Source: Bacteroidaceae bacterium (lineage in GTDB: Bacteria > Bacteroidota > Bacteroidia > Bacteroidales > Bacteroidaceae). Taken from it: a stretch of DNA of 64,000 bases. Within the stretch, counting starts at the first letter, position 1, and each line of letters opens with the position of its first letter. The translations under genes were made by a program, and so were the position numbers. The stretch lies in assembly GCA_902362595.1 (NCBI GenBank), contig CABIXF010000003.1:119540-183539 (forward strand), read 5' to 3'. The notes under the pieces were generated by a model. It saw nothing but the letters and a program-made list of their open reading frames with translations. It was not told the origin of the DNA and made no database searches. This document shows, piece by piece, positions 42,478-51,769 of the stretch.

Positions 42478-44859
42478 TTATTCACTTTTCATCACTTCAC
42501 TCGGATTGATGCGGGAAGCCTTGTGCACCTGCCAGAGCAACGTAGCCACGGAAATCACCGCTACTATCAGGAAGGCTGTCAGGAACAGGCCGACCGTCAC
42601 CGGAGCCTTCACCACCAAATCGGCGGTATAGTAGTGGATGGCCAGCCAAGCCAGCGGTACTGCCACCACGGCTGCCAGCAACAGCATCCCCACGTAGCGG
42701 CGGAGCAACAGCACATACAGGTCTTTCAGCATGGCACCGTTCACCTTGCGGATGGCAATCTCCCGATAACGCTGGCGAATGTCGAACAAGGAAATGCCGA
42801 ACAACCCCAGACAGGAAATGACGATGGCGATAAAGGCAAACGAAGTATAAAGCACTGCCAGCCGACGGTCTGCCGCATACATCTGTTTCACCTGGTCGGA
42901 AAACAAGGTATATTCAAACTCTTCGGTACCATATATTTCACGTTCCACTTTTTTCAAGTAATCCATCACCGCAGCTAGACGTCCCGGACGGAATGACAAC
43001 GTATACAGGTCACCGGAAGAGCCACGTCGCACCACAAATACCATCGGATGTACCCCCGCGCTGATATGTCCGTCATAATAATCGTCGATGACCGCCACAA
43101 TAGGATGCGCTTCCGGATTTTGAGCCCTCATCTTGTCATCTTCATGCATCAATGTAGCTCCTTGACAAGAATCATACCCCAACGCCTTCAGTGCCGCACG
43201 GTTCACCACATAATACTCCCTTTCCCAATCTTCTTCCTCTTCCATTGAGGGAAGCGTTCCCTCTACAAAACGCAATTCATAAAGACGGAAAAAAGAAGGA
43301 TTGGCATATCGCATATACAAAAAAGCCGTACGCCCGTTATTCCCTATAAACTTCATTCCAAAATCACTGGAAATCAGCGCAAATTGATCCGCTACCCAAT
43401 ACTCTATATCGGGGCAAGCTTTCATCTTGGCCCCAAGTTGTTTCACTCGCTGCACACGTGCCTGTATGTCTTCCGGGCTCCGATAAGAAGCGAAATCCTT
43501 CGACTCGTGGGCCAGATGTGCCACCAAAATATTCTCCGTACGATACCCCGGGTCTGTATGCAGCAAGGTATCAAGCTGACGATTGAAATAAAAAGCCAGT
43601 ACCACCAGTATCAAGGTAAGTACATACTGCAACACTAGCAATCCCATTCTCGTCCGTACCGACTGCCCGGCGGTACTCACCAGACGAATGCCGACAGAAG
43701 GTAAGATACGCGTGAAACGGAAATACGGATAAAGTGAGGCTACCAGCGGCAGGAATACAAGTAGCGCCAAGGACAAATACCCATCGAAAGCAGTATAGGG
43801 GAAATCAAACCCGAAAAAGCGGGATACAGGCACCCGGGTCAGCTCAATGCATACCCACGCAAGCAACACCGCCAAGGCGGAAAGCAGAAAGTTTTCGGTG
43901 AAGATTTGTGCAAAGACAGCTCCTCTTCCTGCTCCAAACACCCGGCGTATACCGTATTCGTGCGTGCGTTTGAGCATAAAAATCATGTAAAGGTTAATGA
44001 AGTTCAACAACCCGGTAACCAGCAGCAGCGCACAGATACCCATGAATATCTGCAACTGTCCCCAATCTCCCCATACATAAATAGATGCTTTATCCCTTAT
44101 TTCCAACTTGGAAAAGTAACATTCTTTCAAAGGTACAAAATGAAAAGTGTACACCCGTGTATCCTCCGGATAGTACGGATTCAGACGTCGTGGATGTTTC
44201 CCCACCTGGTTAAGCATATTCATATCTGCTCCAGGTACAAAACGATACAAATCCAGCGGCATCTTCTCCCACCTATTGGAAGAGGTATTTGCCAGAAGCA
44301 AATCGAAATTCAGCCAGGTTTTGTTGGTAGGAAGCCCAATCACGCCTTTCACCACATATTCTTGTCCGTTGGAATAAGTAATTGTCTTTCCGACAGGGTT
44401 GTCCGAACCAAAAACCTCCCGTGCATACGATTGGGTCAGTACCACTGAAGAAGGATCAGTCAGGTTCTTTTCTCCCTGTATCAGCGGATAAGAGAACAGT
44501 TGAAAAAACGTGCTATCCGTAGCAAGGGCATCGCAACAGTAGCGGTGTCCCTCACTGACCAGAAAATCATTCTCCAACGGAACAAAACTACATTTCGTTT
44601 CTATCAGTTCTGGAGCAATCAGTACACTGTCATTCCAATAAGCTGCATAAGAGCCCCAATACGCCCCTCCCGACACATTCACTTGCACGGCATATACATT
44701 TTCCCGGTCCACACAATGGGTATCGACCGTCAGCTCCCGATGGATGTATCGGAGCAAAATAATACAGCAGGCCAGACTGAAAGCCAGCCCCAACAGATTA
44801 ATCAGTGTGTACGTCCGTGCACGGAGCAGGAAACGTAAAGCATAGCGTAGTGTGTTCAT
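42478..44859 (-). CDS. MacB/FtsX-type ABC permease 4 (tandem duplicate)
   Basis: This 793-aa two-module permease is the tandem partner of permease 3, with near-identical first 56 and last ~120 residues and different periplasmic cores. FtsX motif REIAIRKVNGAMLKDLYVLL and C-terminal SRINPSEVMKSE. It is 20 nt upstream of permease 3. Upstream, a 178-bp gap with the AGTACT array separates it from the HlyD-like gene, so transcript continuity there is unproven. Confidence 0.9.
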   Translation of the reverse strand: MNTLRYALRFLLRARTYTLINLLGLAFSLACCIILLRYIHRELTVDTHCVDRENVYAVQVNVSGGAYWGSYAAYWNDSVLIAPELIETKCSFVPLENDFLVSEGHRYCCDALATDSTFFQLFSYPLIQGEKNLTDPSSVVLTQSYAREVFGSDNPVGKTITYSNGQEYVVKGVIGLPTNKTWLNFDLLLANTSSNRWEKMPLDLYRFVPGADMNMLNQVGKHPRRLNPYYPEDTRVYTFHFVPLKECYFSKLEIRDKASIYVWGDWGQLQIFMGICALLLVTGLLNFINLYMIFMLKRTHEYGIRRVFGAGRGAVFAQIFTENFLLSALAVLLAWVCIELTRVPVSRFFGFDFPYTAFDGYLSLALLVFLPLVASLYPYFRFTRILPSVGIRLVSTAGQSVRTRMGLLVLQYVLTLILVVLAFYFNRQLDTLLHTDPGYRTENILVAHLAHESKDFASYRSPEDIQARVQRVKQLGAKMKACPDIEYWVADQFALISSDFGMKFIGNNGRTAFLYMRYANPSFFRLYELRFVEGTLPSMEEEEDWEREYYVVNRAALKALGYDSCQGATLMHEDDKMRAQNPEAHPIVAVIDDYYDGHISAGVHPMVFVVRRGSSGDLYTLSFRPGRLAAVMDYLKKVEREIYGTEEFEYTLFSDQVKQMYAADRRLAVLYTSFAFIAIVISCLGLFGISLFDIRQRYREIAIRKVNGAMLKDLYVLLLRRYVGMLLLAAVVAVPLAWLAIHYYTADLVVKAPVTVGLFLTAFLIVAVISVATLLWQVHKASRINPSEVMKSE

Positions 44860-44916
44860 ATAAATTTGTTTTTCTTTTCTACTAATCTTATAACTTCTTA
44901 TATTTCTTCACTTTAA

Positions 44917-45018
44917 TCGTTTTCAGTACTTCCCTGTCAGTACTTCAGTACTCCCTTGAAAGTACTCCAGTACTTCTTAGGCAGTACTCCGGTACTTCCG
45001 GGGAAGTACTGGAAGCAG
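44917..45018. repeat. 22-bp-period palindrome array, AGTACT type (array C)
   Basis: Pairs of AGTACT separated by 2 bp (consensus AGTACTNNAGTACT) recur every 22 bp at 44939, 44961 and 44983. Half pairs at 44925 and 45005 fit the same register. Sequence differs from arrays A and B but the 22-bp period is the same. Between pairs lie 8-bp variable spacers. It lies inside the export cluster, between the HlyD-like gene and permease 4. Confidence 0.8.
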
Positions 45019-45037
45019 GTGGAAACATCTGGTTCAT

Positions 45038-46288
45038 TCACTTAAACACCAGCTCTTCCGCGTCGCCAAAGTTATCATATCCTGTGGTAATCACCCAATC
45101 GCCGGGCTGCAAACCTTCGGTGATTTCGTATTGCAGGGGGTTCTGGCGCCCGATGACCACCGGAACCTTTCTCGCCTGGGTCTTGTCGGCATTGAGTTTG
45201 TAAATCCACTGACCGCCGGTCTGCGAATAGAAATTACCGCGTGGAATCACCAAAGCTTGTTCCGGTTGTCCTAACTCAATCTGTACCCGAAAGCTTTTTC
45301 CCAGACGGACGTTCTCGGGCATTTCTCCCGTAAAGACCAAGTCCACATCAAAGGTGCGGTCTTTCACCTCCGGCACCACCTTACTCACTTTCAAGGCATA
45401 ACGTTTTCCCTGGTAAGTCACAGACGCCGGCAAGCCTACCGTCACCCTATCCACGTAGTATTCGCTCAGGGAAGCATGCACCTTGAACTGCGACATGACC
45501 TTCACTTCCGCCAGATTCTCTCCGGCTGCCACCTGCTGCCCTAATGTGACCTTCACAAAACTAAGCTGCCCATCCGACGGCGCACGTACCACCAGCTCTT
45601 CCATCCGCTCCAAGGAACGCTCCAGCTTCTTCTGTTCCCGTTCCCGGTCGTTGCGCAACAGTTCCCTGCGGATGACCGTCATGGCCGAATCGCTCTGCAG
45701 GCTCTGCATCTTCAGCTGGGTGGAGGCCGTCTTGTAACGGAACTCATCTTCCGACACCTCCAGCTGCGCCTTGCTACGGATGCCCATGCGGTATTCTTCC
45801 TGCTCTAAGGCAAAGCTTTTCCGTATCTTGTTCAGCTCGTAAGCAGCCTCCAGTGTCTGCTGTTTCAGGGTCAGACTTTTCTGTTCCATCTCAAGGGATT
45901 TCTCCTGATAAGAGATGCGCTGCTTTTCCCATTCATCCCGCTGGTCGTCTATCTCACGCAACAGGTTGGGATTGGTCAAGACCAAAATGGTGTCTCCCTG
46001 CTGCAGCAAACTGCCCTCCTCGGCCACGATACGCTCTACATTACCCGACTCGCGGGCATTGACCATCAAGGTCAGGATGGGATGCACCACTCCTTCCACA
46101 TCCACGTATTCACGGAAAGGGGCCTGCTTCACCTCGGCCAGTTGCACGGAGTCTGCATCAATGCGTAAGCGCTGCGGACCGGAGGCCAGTACAATCACAT
46201 AAATCAGTCCGGCCAGCAGAAGTACGCCGCCTGCCAGATAAAAACGATAGCGCACGTACCAGGGTTTCTTTTTCAATTGTATATCCAT
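45038..46288 (-). CDS. HlyD-family periplasmic adaptor
   Basis: This 416-aa protein has one N-terminal membrane segment (FYLAGGVLLLAGLIYVIVLA). A lipoyl half with ESGNVERIVAEEGSLLQQGD, a long coiled-coil hairpin (about 100-240) and VRAPSDGQLSFVKVTLGQQV (second lipoyl half) follow, then beta-barrel domains. It links an inner-membrane ABC exporter to the TolC-like channel encoded 12 nt upstream. The partner permeases are most likely those downstream. Confidence 0.93.
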   Translation of the reverse strand: MDIQLKKKPWYVRYRFYLAGGVLLLAGLIYVIVLASGPQRLRIDADSVQLAEVKQAPFREYVDVEGVVHPILTLMVNARESGNVERIVAEEGSLLQQGDTILVLTNPNLLREIDDQRDEWEKQRISYQEKSLEMEQKSLTLKQQTLEAAYELNKIRKSFALEQEEYRMGIRSKAQLEVSEDEFRYKTASTQLKMQSLQSDSAMTVIRRELLRNDREREQKKLERSLERMEELVVRAPSDGQLSFVKVTLGQQVAAGENLAEVKVMSQFKVHASLSEYYVDRVTVGLPASVTYQGKRYALKVSKVVPEVKDRTFDVDLVFTGEMPENVRLGKSFRVQIELGQPEQALVIPRGNFYSQTGGQWIYKLNADKTQARKVPVVIGRQNPLQYEITEGLQPGDWVITTGYDNFGDAEELVFK

Positions 46289-46300
46289 AATCGGTTTGTG

Positions 46301-47770
46301 TTATATTTCAGGTAAAGTTTCAGTCAGCGGACAATTCCGGTAAAAATCATATTGCGTCAGGCTGCGGAGTCCGTAATACAGCATCCAGTAGGTTTTCAGG
46401 GCCTCGATATAATTGCGCCGGGAGGTGTCTTTCTCGGTGGTGGCTGCATTCAAATCGAGCACCGACGATTTGCCCATCAGGTAAAGGCGGAGGGCCACTT
46501 CATACCGCCGACGGGCTGTTTCATCGGTACGGGAAGCGACTTCCACCTGCCGCGCCTGAAGATTGAACTGCCGCACCATCTGCCGCACGTTCAGTTCAAA
46601 GTCGTTCATGCCCTGCTCCACCTGCGTCTTGACCAGTTCAATGTTCGATTTGGCCACACGTACCTTTCCTTTTCCTCTTCCCCAGTCCAATATCGGAATC
46701 ACTACCGACAGGCTCACGTATTGCTGGTCGAGGGGATTACGATAAGAATCCCGAAGCCGGTCGGCCGTCTGCGAAAGCCCGAACTGGAGATACAAATCTG
46801 CCTTCAATCCCCGGCTCGCACGGGCGGAAGCCAACTGGCTGCGGCTTTCCAACTGCCTCCGCCGGTAGGTCTCGATTTCCGGACTGTGCAGATGAGCCTG
46901 TTCCAGCGCCTTGTCCAAAGGCACTTCAAAAGCCGGCACACTGTCGTGCGGAATCACCTCTATCTCTTCTTCCTCCCGGATACCCAAGAAAGAACGGAAG
47001 GTAAGCATCGCGTCTTCCACACTGATACGGGCTTTCATCAGGTTGGTCTCCTCGGTCAATTTGTTCACCTCCAGCTGCAACATCTCGTTCTCCGTAATGT
47101 TGCCGATGCGATACCGTCCGCGGGCATAGCGATACAAGGTATCGGCAGACGCATAGTTGGCACGGGCAATCTCCATATCGGACTGGGCAGCGGCTAATGC
47201 GAAAAACAGTTCACAGGTTTTCGAAGCAATCAGCTCCAACGTCTCGCTATATGTTTTCTTGGCTTCCTGAAAACGGACCGGTTCAATGCGGCGGTTCCAC
47301 TTCAAGGAATTATAGCCAAAGAGAGACTGCTGGTAACCTATCGTGAAGGGCTGGGTGTTATAGGCTGTACTTTTCTCACCCAGTTCATCCATACGCTGGG
47401 CAGCCGTCTGCATGAAAAAGTTACCTCCTGTAAACCACACGTTCTGGCTGACGGAAAGGGTCAGGTCGGTAGCCAACTGGTTCTGGCGGAGAAACAGTTC
47501 CGTACCATCAGGCTGGGTTACTTTGTTAATCTGCCGGTTCAGATAAGGAGATGCCGACAAACTCACCTCAGGCAGATAGTCTGCCCGAAACGAACGGTAA
47601 CTCCAGTACGCCGCCCGATAAGTATGCCGGGCAGCTTCGGCCTCCGGAGAACTGGCCTGTGCCATCCGGATGGCCTCTTGCAGTGTCAGCTTCTCGCCCC
47701 ACACGGTTTGTCCACAGAAAAGCAGACAAGCCATAAGTAATCCTATTTTGTGTTCCATCTTCATACGCAT
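46301..47770 (-). CDS. TolC-family outer-membrane channel protein
   Basis: This protein has a signal peptide (MRMKMEHKIGLLMACLLFCGQ...) and two OEP repeats, with LTLQEAIRMAQASSPEAEAARHTY at the start and DFELNVRQMVRQFNLQARQVEVAS late. No lipobox, so it inserts without a lipid anchor. The frame is open to 47830, but the sigma-54 promoter at 47790-47805 lies within that extension, so the start is one of ATG 47770, 47764 or 47758. First gene of the export cluster. Confidence 0.92.
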   Translation of the reverse strand: MRMKMEHKIGLLMACLLFCGQTVWGEKLTLQEAIRMAQASSPEAEAARHTYRAAYWSYRSFRADYLPEVSLSASPYLNRQINKVTQPDGTELFLRQNQLATDLTLSVSQNVWFTGGNFFMQTAAQRMDELGEKSTAYNTQPFTIGYQQSLFGYNSLKWNRRIEPVRFQEAKKTYSETLELIASKTCELFFALAAAQSDMEIARANYASADTLYRYARGRYRIGNITENEMLQLEVNKLTEETNLMKARISVEDAMLTFRSFLGIREEEEIEVIPHDSVPAFEVPLDKALEQAHLHSPEIETYRRRQLESRSQLASARASRGLKADLYLQFGLSQTADRLRDSYRNPLDQQYVSLSVVIPILDWGRGKGKVRVAKSNIELVKTQVEQGMNDFELNVRQMVRQFNLQARQVEVASRTDETARRRYEVALRLYLMGKSSVLDLNAATTEKDTSRRNYIEALKTYWMLYYGLRSLTQYDFYRNCPLTETLPEI

Positions 47771-47789
47771 AGTAATCTGCTTTTTTAGT

Positions 47790-47805
47790 TCCAAAAACCG
47801 TGCCA
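47790..47805 (-). promoter_or_regulatory. Sigma-54 promoter (-24/-12) for the export cluster
   Basis: On the minus strand the sequence TGGCACG-GTTT-TTGGA matches the consensus TGGCACG-N4-TTGCW at 11 of 12 fixed positions. A start near 47779 gives a leader of 9-20 nt. The divergent regulator is of the sigma-54 activator family. Confidence 0.75.
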
Positions 47806-47861
47806 TTCGGATAACACGTTGATTATGCATAAGATAGGAAGAATGGACAAATTTATTTCAT

Positions 47862-47896
47862 GTGCGCATTCGCACAAAAAGCGTGCGAAAGTGCAC
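47862..47896. promoter_or_regulatory. Paired palindromic activator sites (enhancer candidate)
   Basis: GTGCGCATTCGCAC (47862-47875) and GTGCGAAAGTGCAC (47883-47896) share GTGCG-N4-YGCAC and start 21 bp apart, two helical turns. They lie about 57-91 bp upstream of the -24 element, the usual place for an NtrC-family enhancer. Confidence 0.7.
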
Positions 47897-47919
47897 ATAC
47901 AGCACAAGCAAAAAAGCAT

Positions 47920-47927
47920 TATCTTTG
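47920..47927 (+). promoter_or_regulatory. -7 box TATCTTTG for the regulator-kinase operon
   Basis: It is a perfect TAnnTTTG match 22 nt before the ATG at 47949, adjacent to the enhancer candidate, so autoregulation is possible. Confidence 0.6.
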
Positions 47928-47948
47928 CGAAAGACACCTTGATATTGT

Positions 47949-49316
47949 ATGGAAGAAAAAGGAAAAATACTCATCATTGACGACAACGAAGACGTGCTCT
48001 TCGCGTTAAACCTGCTCTTGGAGCCTTATATGGAACAAATACGGGTCACTACGCAACCTTCCCGGATTACCCATTTCATGACGACTTTCCACCCCGACGT
48101 GATTCTGCTCGACATGAATTTCCAGCGGGATGCCATCAGCGGGCAGGAAGGACTGGATTACCTAAGACAGATTCTTCACCTCGACCCGCAGGCGGTAGTG
48201 GTGTTCATGACGGCGTATGCGGATACCGATAAGGCGGTACAGGCCATCAAAGCCGGAGCTACCGACTTTATTTCCAAGCCGTGGGAGAAAGAGAAATTGC
48301 TGGCCACCCTGTCGTCCGCGGTAAAGCTGAGCCGTTCCCGTCAGGAAGTCGGACGGTTGCAGAATGAAGTGCAGGCGTTGAAAGGAGACGACACGCTTCC
48401 GGAACTGATTGGCGACTCTCCGGCCATGCAAAAAGTGAAAGAAACCATCTACAAGCTCTCCGATACGGATGCCAACCTGCTGATACTGGGAGAAAACGGT
48501 ACGGGAAAAGACTTGGCGGCACGCATGCTGCGCTTCTTCTCACCCCGACGGGAGCAGGTGTTCATTCCGATTGACTTGGGAAGCATCCCGGAACAGCTGT
48601 TCGAAAGTGAATTGTTCGGGTACGAAAAGGGGGCTTTCACGGATGCCCGGAAAGCGAAACCGGGCCGAATGGAAACGGCTTCGGGGGGTACATTATTTCT
48701 GGATGAAATCGGCAACCTGTCCCTGCCCATGCAGGCCAAGTTGCTGACGGCCATCGAAAAGCAGTGCATCACCCGCCTGGGGGCAGTGAGTCCGATACAC
48801 ATCGATGTCCGCTTGATTTGTGCCACCAACGCCAACCTGCACCAGCTGGTGGCGGAAGGGAAATTCCGACAAGACTTGCTCTACCGCATCAATACCGTGG
48901 AACTGCACATCCCTCCCCTCCGGGAACGCGGAGAGGACATCCTGTTACTGGCCATGCATTTCTTAAGTCAGTACAACCGGAAATACCGCAAGGAAATCAA
49001 GGGACTGACGCGTGAAGCGAAAAACAAACTTTTGAAATATGAATGGCCGGGCAATGTGCGCGAATTGCAGCACACCGTGGAACGGGCCGTCATCTTGAGT
49101 GAAAACGGACTTCTGAAACCGGATGACTTCCTGTTTCCGCAGGGAAATACGCCTCGTCCGCAAGCGCTGGCGGAAGAACTGAATCTGGAGAAACTGGAAA
49201 AGAATGCGATTGAACGGGCCTTGAAAATAAGTGCAGGAAACATGAGCAAGGCCGCCGAACTGTTGGGAATTACGCGTTTTGCACTGTATCGGAAACTGGA
49301 AAAATGGGGCTTATGA
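47949..49316 (+). CDS. NtrC-family sigma-54-dependent response regulator
   Basis: This 455-aa protein has a receiver domain (1-125, phospho-acceptor Asp55 in VILLDMN), a AAA+ domain (about 150-380) with Walker A GENGTGKD (181-188) and LFLDEIGNL Walker B, and a C-terminal Fis-type HTH (about 425-455, GNMSKAAELLGITRFALYRKL). The sigma-54 contact loop reads GAFTDA (near 229) instead of GAFTGA. It overlaps the kinase gene by four bases. Targets are inferred to be the divergent export cluster. Confidence 0.93.
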   Translation: MEEKGKILIIDDNEDVLFALNLLLEPYMEQIRVTTQPSRITHFMTTFHPDVILLDMNFQRDAISGQEGLDYLRQILHLDPQAVVVFMTAYADTDKAVQAIKAGATDFISKPWEKEKLLATLSSAVKLSRSRQEVGRLQNEVQALKGDDTLPELIGDSPAMQKVKETIYKLSDTDANLLILGENGTGKDLAARMLRFFSPRREQVFIPIDLGSIPEQLFESELFGYEKGAFTDARKAKPGRMETASGGTLFLDEIGNLSLPMQAKLLTAIEKQCITRLGAVSPIHIDVRLICATNANLHQLVAEGKFRQDLLYRINTVELHIPPLRERGEDILLLAMHFLSQYNRKYRKEIKGLTREAKNKLLKYEWPGNVRELQHTVERAVILSENGLLKPDDFLFPQGNTPRPQALAEELNLEKLEKNAIERALKISAGNMSKAAELLGITRFALYRKLEKWGL

Positions 49317-50587
49317 AAACGTATGGACACCACCTCATATTGCACATTGTGGGCTTAGTTCTCTGCATCACCGCAGGCGTACTGGCCATCCAGCATGAAC
49401 TTTTGTTCTGCAGCATTATCTGTGGACTGCTGCTGGTGGGCATCTGCTATCACTTATACCGCATCCAGATGCGTCAGACCGAAACCATGGGTCGCCTTGT
49501 GGAATGTATGAAGCAGAATGACCTGGGGCAACGGGTCTGTGCGCCTTTTGCCGACCCACAGATGCAGAAACTGGCCGACGACCTTTCGCTGGCGCTGAAG
49601 AATCTCCGCACCTGCATATTGGATGAGGAGGTGAAACACCAATACTATGAAATGCTGTTGAACAAGGTGGACACGGCCGTTCTTGTAGCCGACCGGGACA
49701 ACCGGATAGAATGGATGAACAAGGCGGCCCGCGAACTGTGGGGACATTGTGCCCTTCTGCCGGAAGAAATCAGTACCGCCATCCAGGAGAATCGGCAAGT
49801 AGCCCACCTGCAAAAGGGGAATGCCACTTTCGACCTCTCCCTATCCGTCACACACATCCAACTGCAAGGACGAACCTGCCGATTAATCAGCCTGAAAAAT
49901 ATTCACGGGGCCTTGGAATACAAAGAAATGGAAGCCTGGCAGAAACTGATACGGGTGCTGACGCATGAAATCATGAATTCCATCACTCCGATTATTTCCC
50001 TGGCAGACACCTTGAACGAACGGAGTCAGGAACACCCCGACGATGCCCGTACACGCACCTACGTGCAGCAAGGATTGCAAGTCATCTACCGCCGGGGAAA
50101 GGGATTGCCGGAGTTTGTGGAGAATTACCGGAAGCTGACCCGCATTTCCGCCCCCGTCAAGGTGGAAATTCCCCTGGAACAATTCTTTACCGACTTGCAA
50201 CGCCTTTATCCGGAACCGGAATTTCATTTTGAATATCCGTCTTCTCACCTTAAATGGCTGGCCGACCGCACACAGATGGAACAGGTGTTCATCAACCTGC
50301 TGAAGAACGCCCGCGAGGCTTGTGCCCATCGTCCGCATCCGGATATCCGTGTCCGCGTGGAAGCTCATGCGCAGGAGCTGGTCTTCGAAATCCGTGACAA
50401 CGGGGAAGGCATGCTGCCGGAGGTGACAGAGCGTATCTTTGTTCCTTTCTTCACCACCAAAAGCAACGGTTCGGGCATCGGACTCACCCTTTGCAAACAG
50501 ATTGTCAGCCTGCACGGAGGACAAATCAGTGTACAAAGCACGGCGGGGAAAGGAAGCTGTTTCCACCTCTCTTTCCCCGCCGTATAA
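49313..50587 (+). CDS. Sensor histidine kinase, NtrB/NtrY-like
   Basis: This 424-aa protein has two N-terminal membrane segments close together (about 6-45), a PAS-like cytoplasmic region (about 105-200), H-box THEIMNSITPI with His218, N-box NLLKNAREACAH, and G-boxes IRDNGEGM and GSGIGLTLCKQI. There is essentially no periplasmic sensor domain, so the stimulus is probably in the membrane or cytoplasm. Start at 49313 overlaps the regulator's stop (ATGA), indicating coupled translation. Confidence 0.92.
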   Translation: MKTYGHHLILHIVGLVLCITAGVLAIQHELLFCSIICGLLLVGICYHLYRIQMRQTETMGRLVECMKQNDLGQRVCAPFADPQMQKLADDLSLALKNLRTCILDEEVKHQYYEMLLNKVDTAVLVADRDNRIEWMNKAARELWGHCALLPEEISTAIQENRQVAHLQKGNATFDLSLSVTHIQLQGRTCRLISLKNIHGALEYKEMEAWQKLIRVLTHEIMNSITPIISLADTLNERSQEHPDDARTRTYVQQGLQVIYRRGKGLPEFVENYRKLTRISAPVKVEIPLEQFFTDLQRLYPEPEFHFEYPSSHLKWLADRTQMEQVFINLLKNAREACAHRPHPDIRVRVEAHAQELVFEIRDNGEGMLPEVTERIFVPFFTTKSNGSGIGLTLCKQIVSLHGGQISVQSTAGKGSCFHLSFPAV

Positions 50588-50604
50588 TCAAGTTTTACAA
50601 AGAC

Positions 50605-51756
50605 TCATTTCATAACCCATTGCAGGCAGACCGGTTTATCGGTGTGGATGGTCTTTCCTGTATCCTGCAAGAGACCGGTTTCTGCATCACGGGCAAATAC
50701 CTGAATCTCGTTGGTATCCCGACAAGCTACCAGCAAGTACTTGCCATTGGGCGTAATCGTGAAGTTACGGGGATGAATACCCGTCAGCTGATAACCGACC
50801 TTCGTCAGGGTTCCGTCGGCAGGAGACACCTTGAAAATGGCCACTCCATCCGCCTTCAGACGGTTGGAAGCATACAAAAACTTCCCGTCGGGTGAAAGAT
50901 GGATATCGGCACTTCCCTTCGCGCCTACCGTATCTGCCTTGATGACCTGCTGCTGCATTAAGGTCTTTCCATCGTATGAAAATACCACGACTTCTCCTGA
51001 AAGTTCTGTCAACAGATAGGCATGTTTCCCTTGCTTGTCGAAACAAGCGTGACGCGGCCCAGAACCCGGTGCCAGTTCAATGTCAAAAGCGGCAGCCTCA
51101 TCCAGCAAATCAGTTCCCTGTGTACCGGAAGCCTGTTTCACCGGAAACGCGTGGATACGGTCGGTACCTAAATCATTCGCTAAAAGAAGTTTGCCGTCGG
51201 GCGTGAAATATACGCAATGCAAGTGAGGCTGGTCCTGACGTTCCTTATCGGCTCCTTTTCCCTGAAAAGCAATGGCATGCCCCTCTCCCAGACTTCCATT
51301 TGCCAGACGGGGAAAGACAGTGATATTGGCTCCCATGTAATTGGCCGTCAGCACGAATTTCCCGTCCGGACTCACTGTGATGTAACACGGTGACGCTCCT
51401 TCGGTCGACTGGCTGTTCACCAGCGACAGACTGGCGGTCAAGGAATCCAAGGCCAAGGCGTTGGCCGTAAAACCTTTCTCGGTTTCTCCCACGGCATACA
51501 CGTGTGTACCGTCCTGATCTGGTACCAGGTAAGAAGGATTCTCAATTCCCGACAAGGCACTGGCCTGTACAGCATCGCCTGTCTCCTGATTGAAGCGATA
51601 TACTTTCACCCCTTCCTGGTCGGCTTTTGCATAACTGCCCACCAGCATCAGCAACGTGTCTGCCTCATGGGTCACACTTGTTTTCTGCTCACTCTTTCCG
51701 GCGCAGGCTCCCATCAGGATACCGCCCACACACAACGACATTAAAATCTGTTTCAT
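50605..51756 (-). CDS. Lactonase/6-phosphogluconolactonase-like beta-propeller lipoprotein
   Basis: This 383-aa protein has a lipoprotein-type signal (MKQILMSLCVGGILMGAC, Cys18), so it is periplasmic-side rather than cytosolic. Repeated propeller blades follow (SPDGKFVLTANYMGANI, TPDGKLLLANDLG, SPDGKFLYASNRL, TPNGKYLLVACRDT) of the PF10282 lactonase family. The export signal argues against the housekeeping pentose-phosphate role. It is 13 nt downstream of the ferredoxin-type gene and convergent with the kinase. Confidence 0.85.
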   Translation of the reverse strand: MKQILMSLCVGGILMGACAGKSEQKTSVTHEADTLLMLVGSYAKADQEGVKVYRFNQETGDAVQASALSGIENPSYLVPDQDGTHVYAVGETEKGFTANALALDSLTASLSLVNSQSTEGASPCYITVSPDGKFVLTANYMGANITVFPRLANGSLGEGHAIAFQGKGADKERQDQPHLHCVYFTPDGKLLLANDLGTDRIHAFPVKQASGTQGTDLLDEAAAFDIELAPGSGPRHACFDKQGKHAYLLTELSGEVVVFSYDGKTLMQQQVIKADTVGAKGSADIHLSPDGKFLYASNRLKADGVAIFKVSPADGTLTKVGYQLTGIHPRNFTITPNGKYLLVACRDTNEIQVFARDAETGLLQDTGKTIHTDKPVCLQWVMK

Positions 51757-51769
51757 CTTAGATTTACGG

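Noticed and set aside
47771..47830. Longer N-terminus for the TolC-like protein (start at 47830)
   Set aside because: It contains the sigma-54 promoter and would bury the signal peptide about 20 residues from the start.
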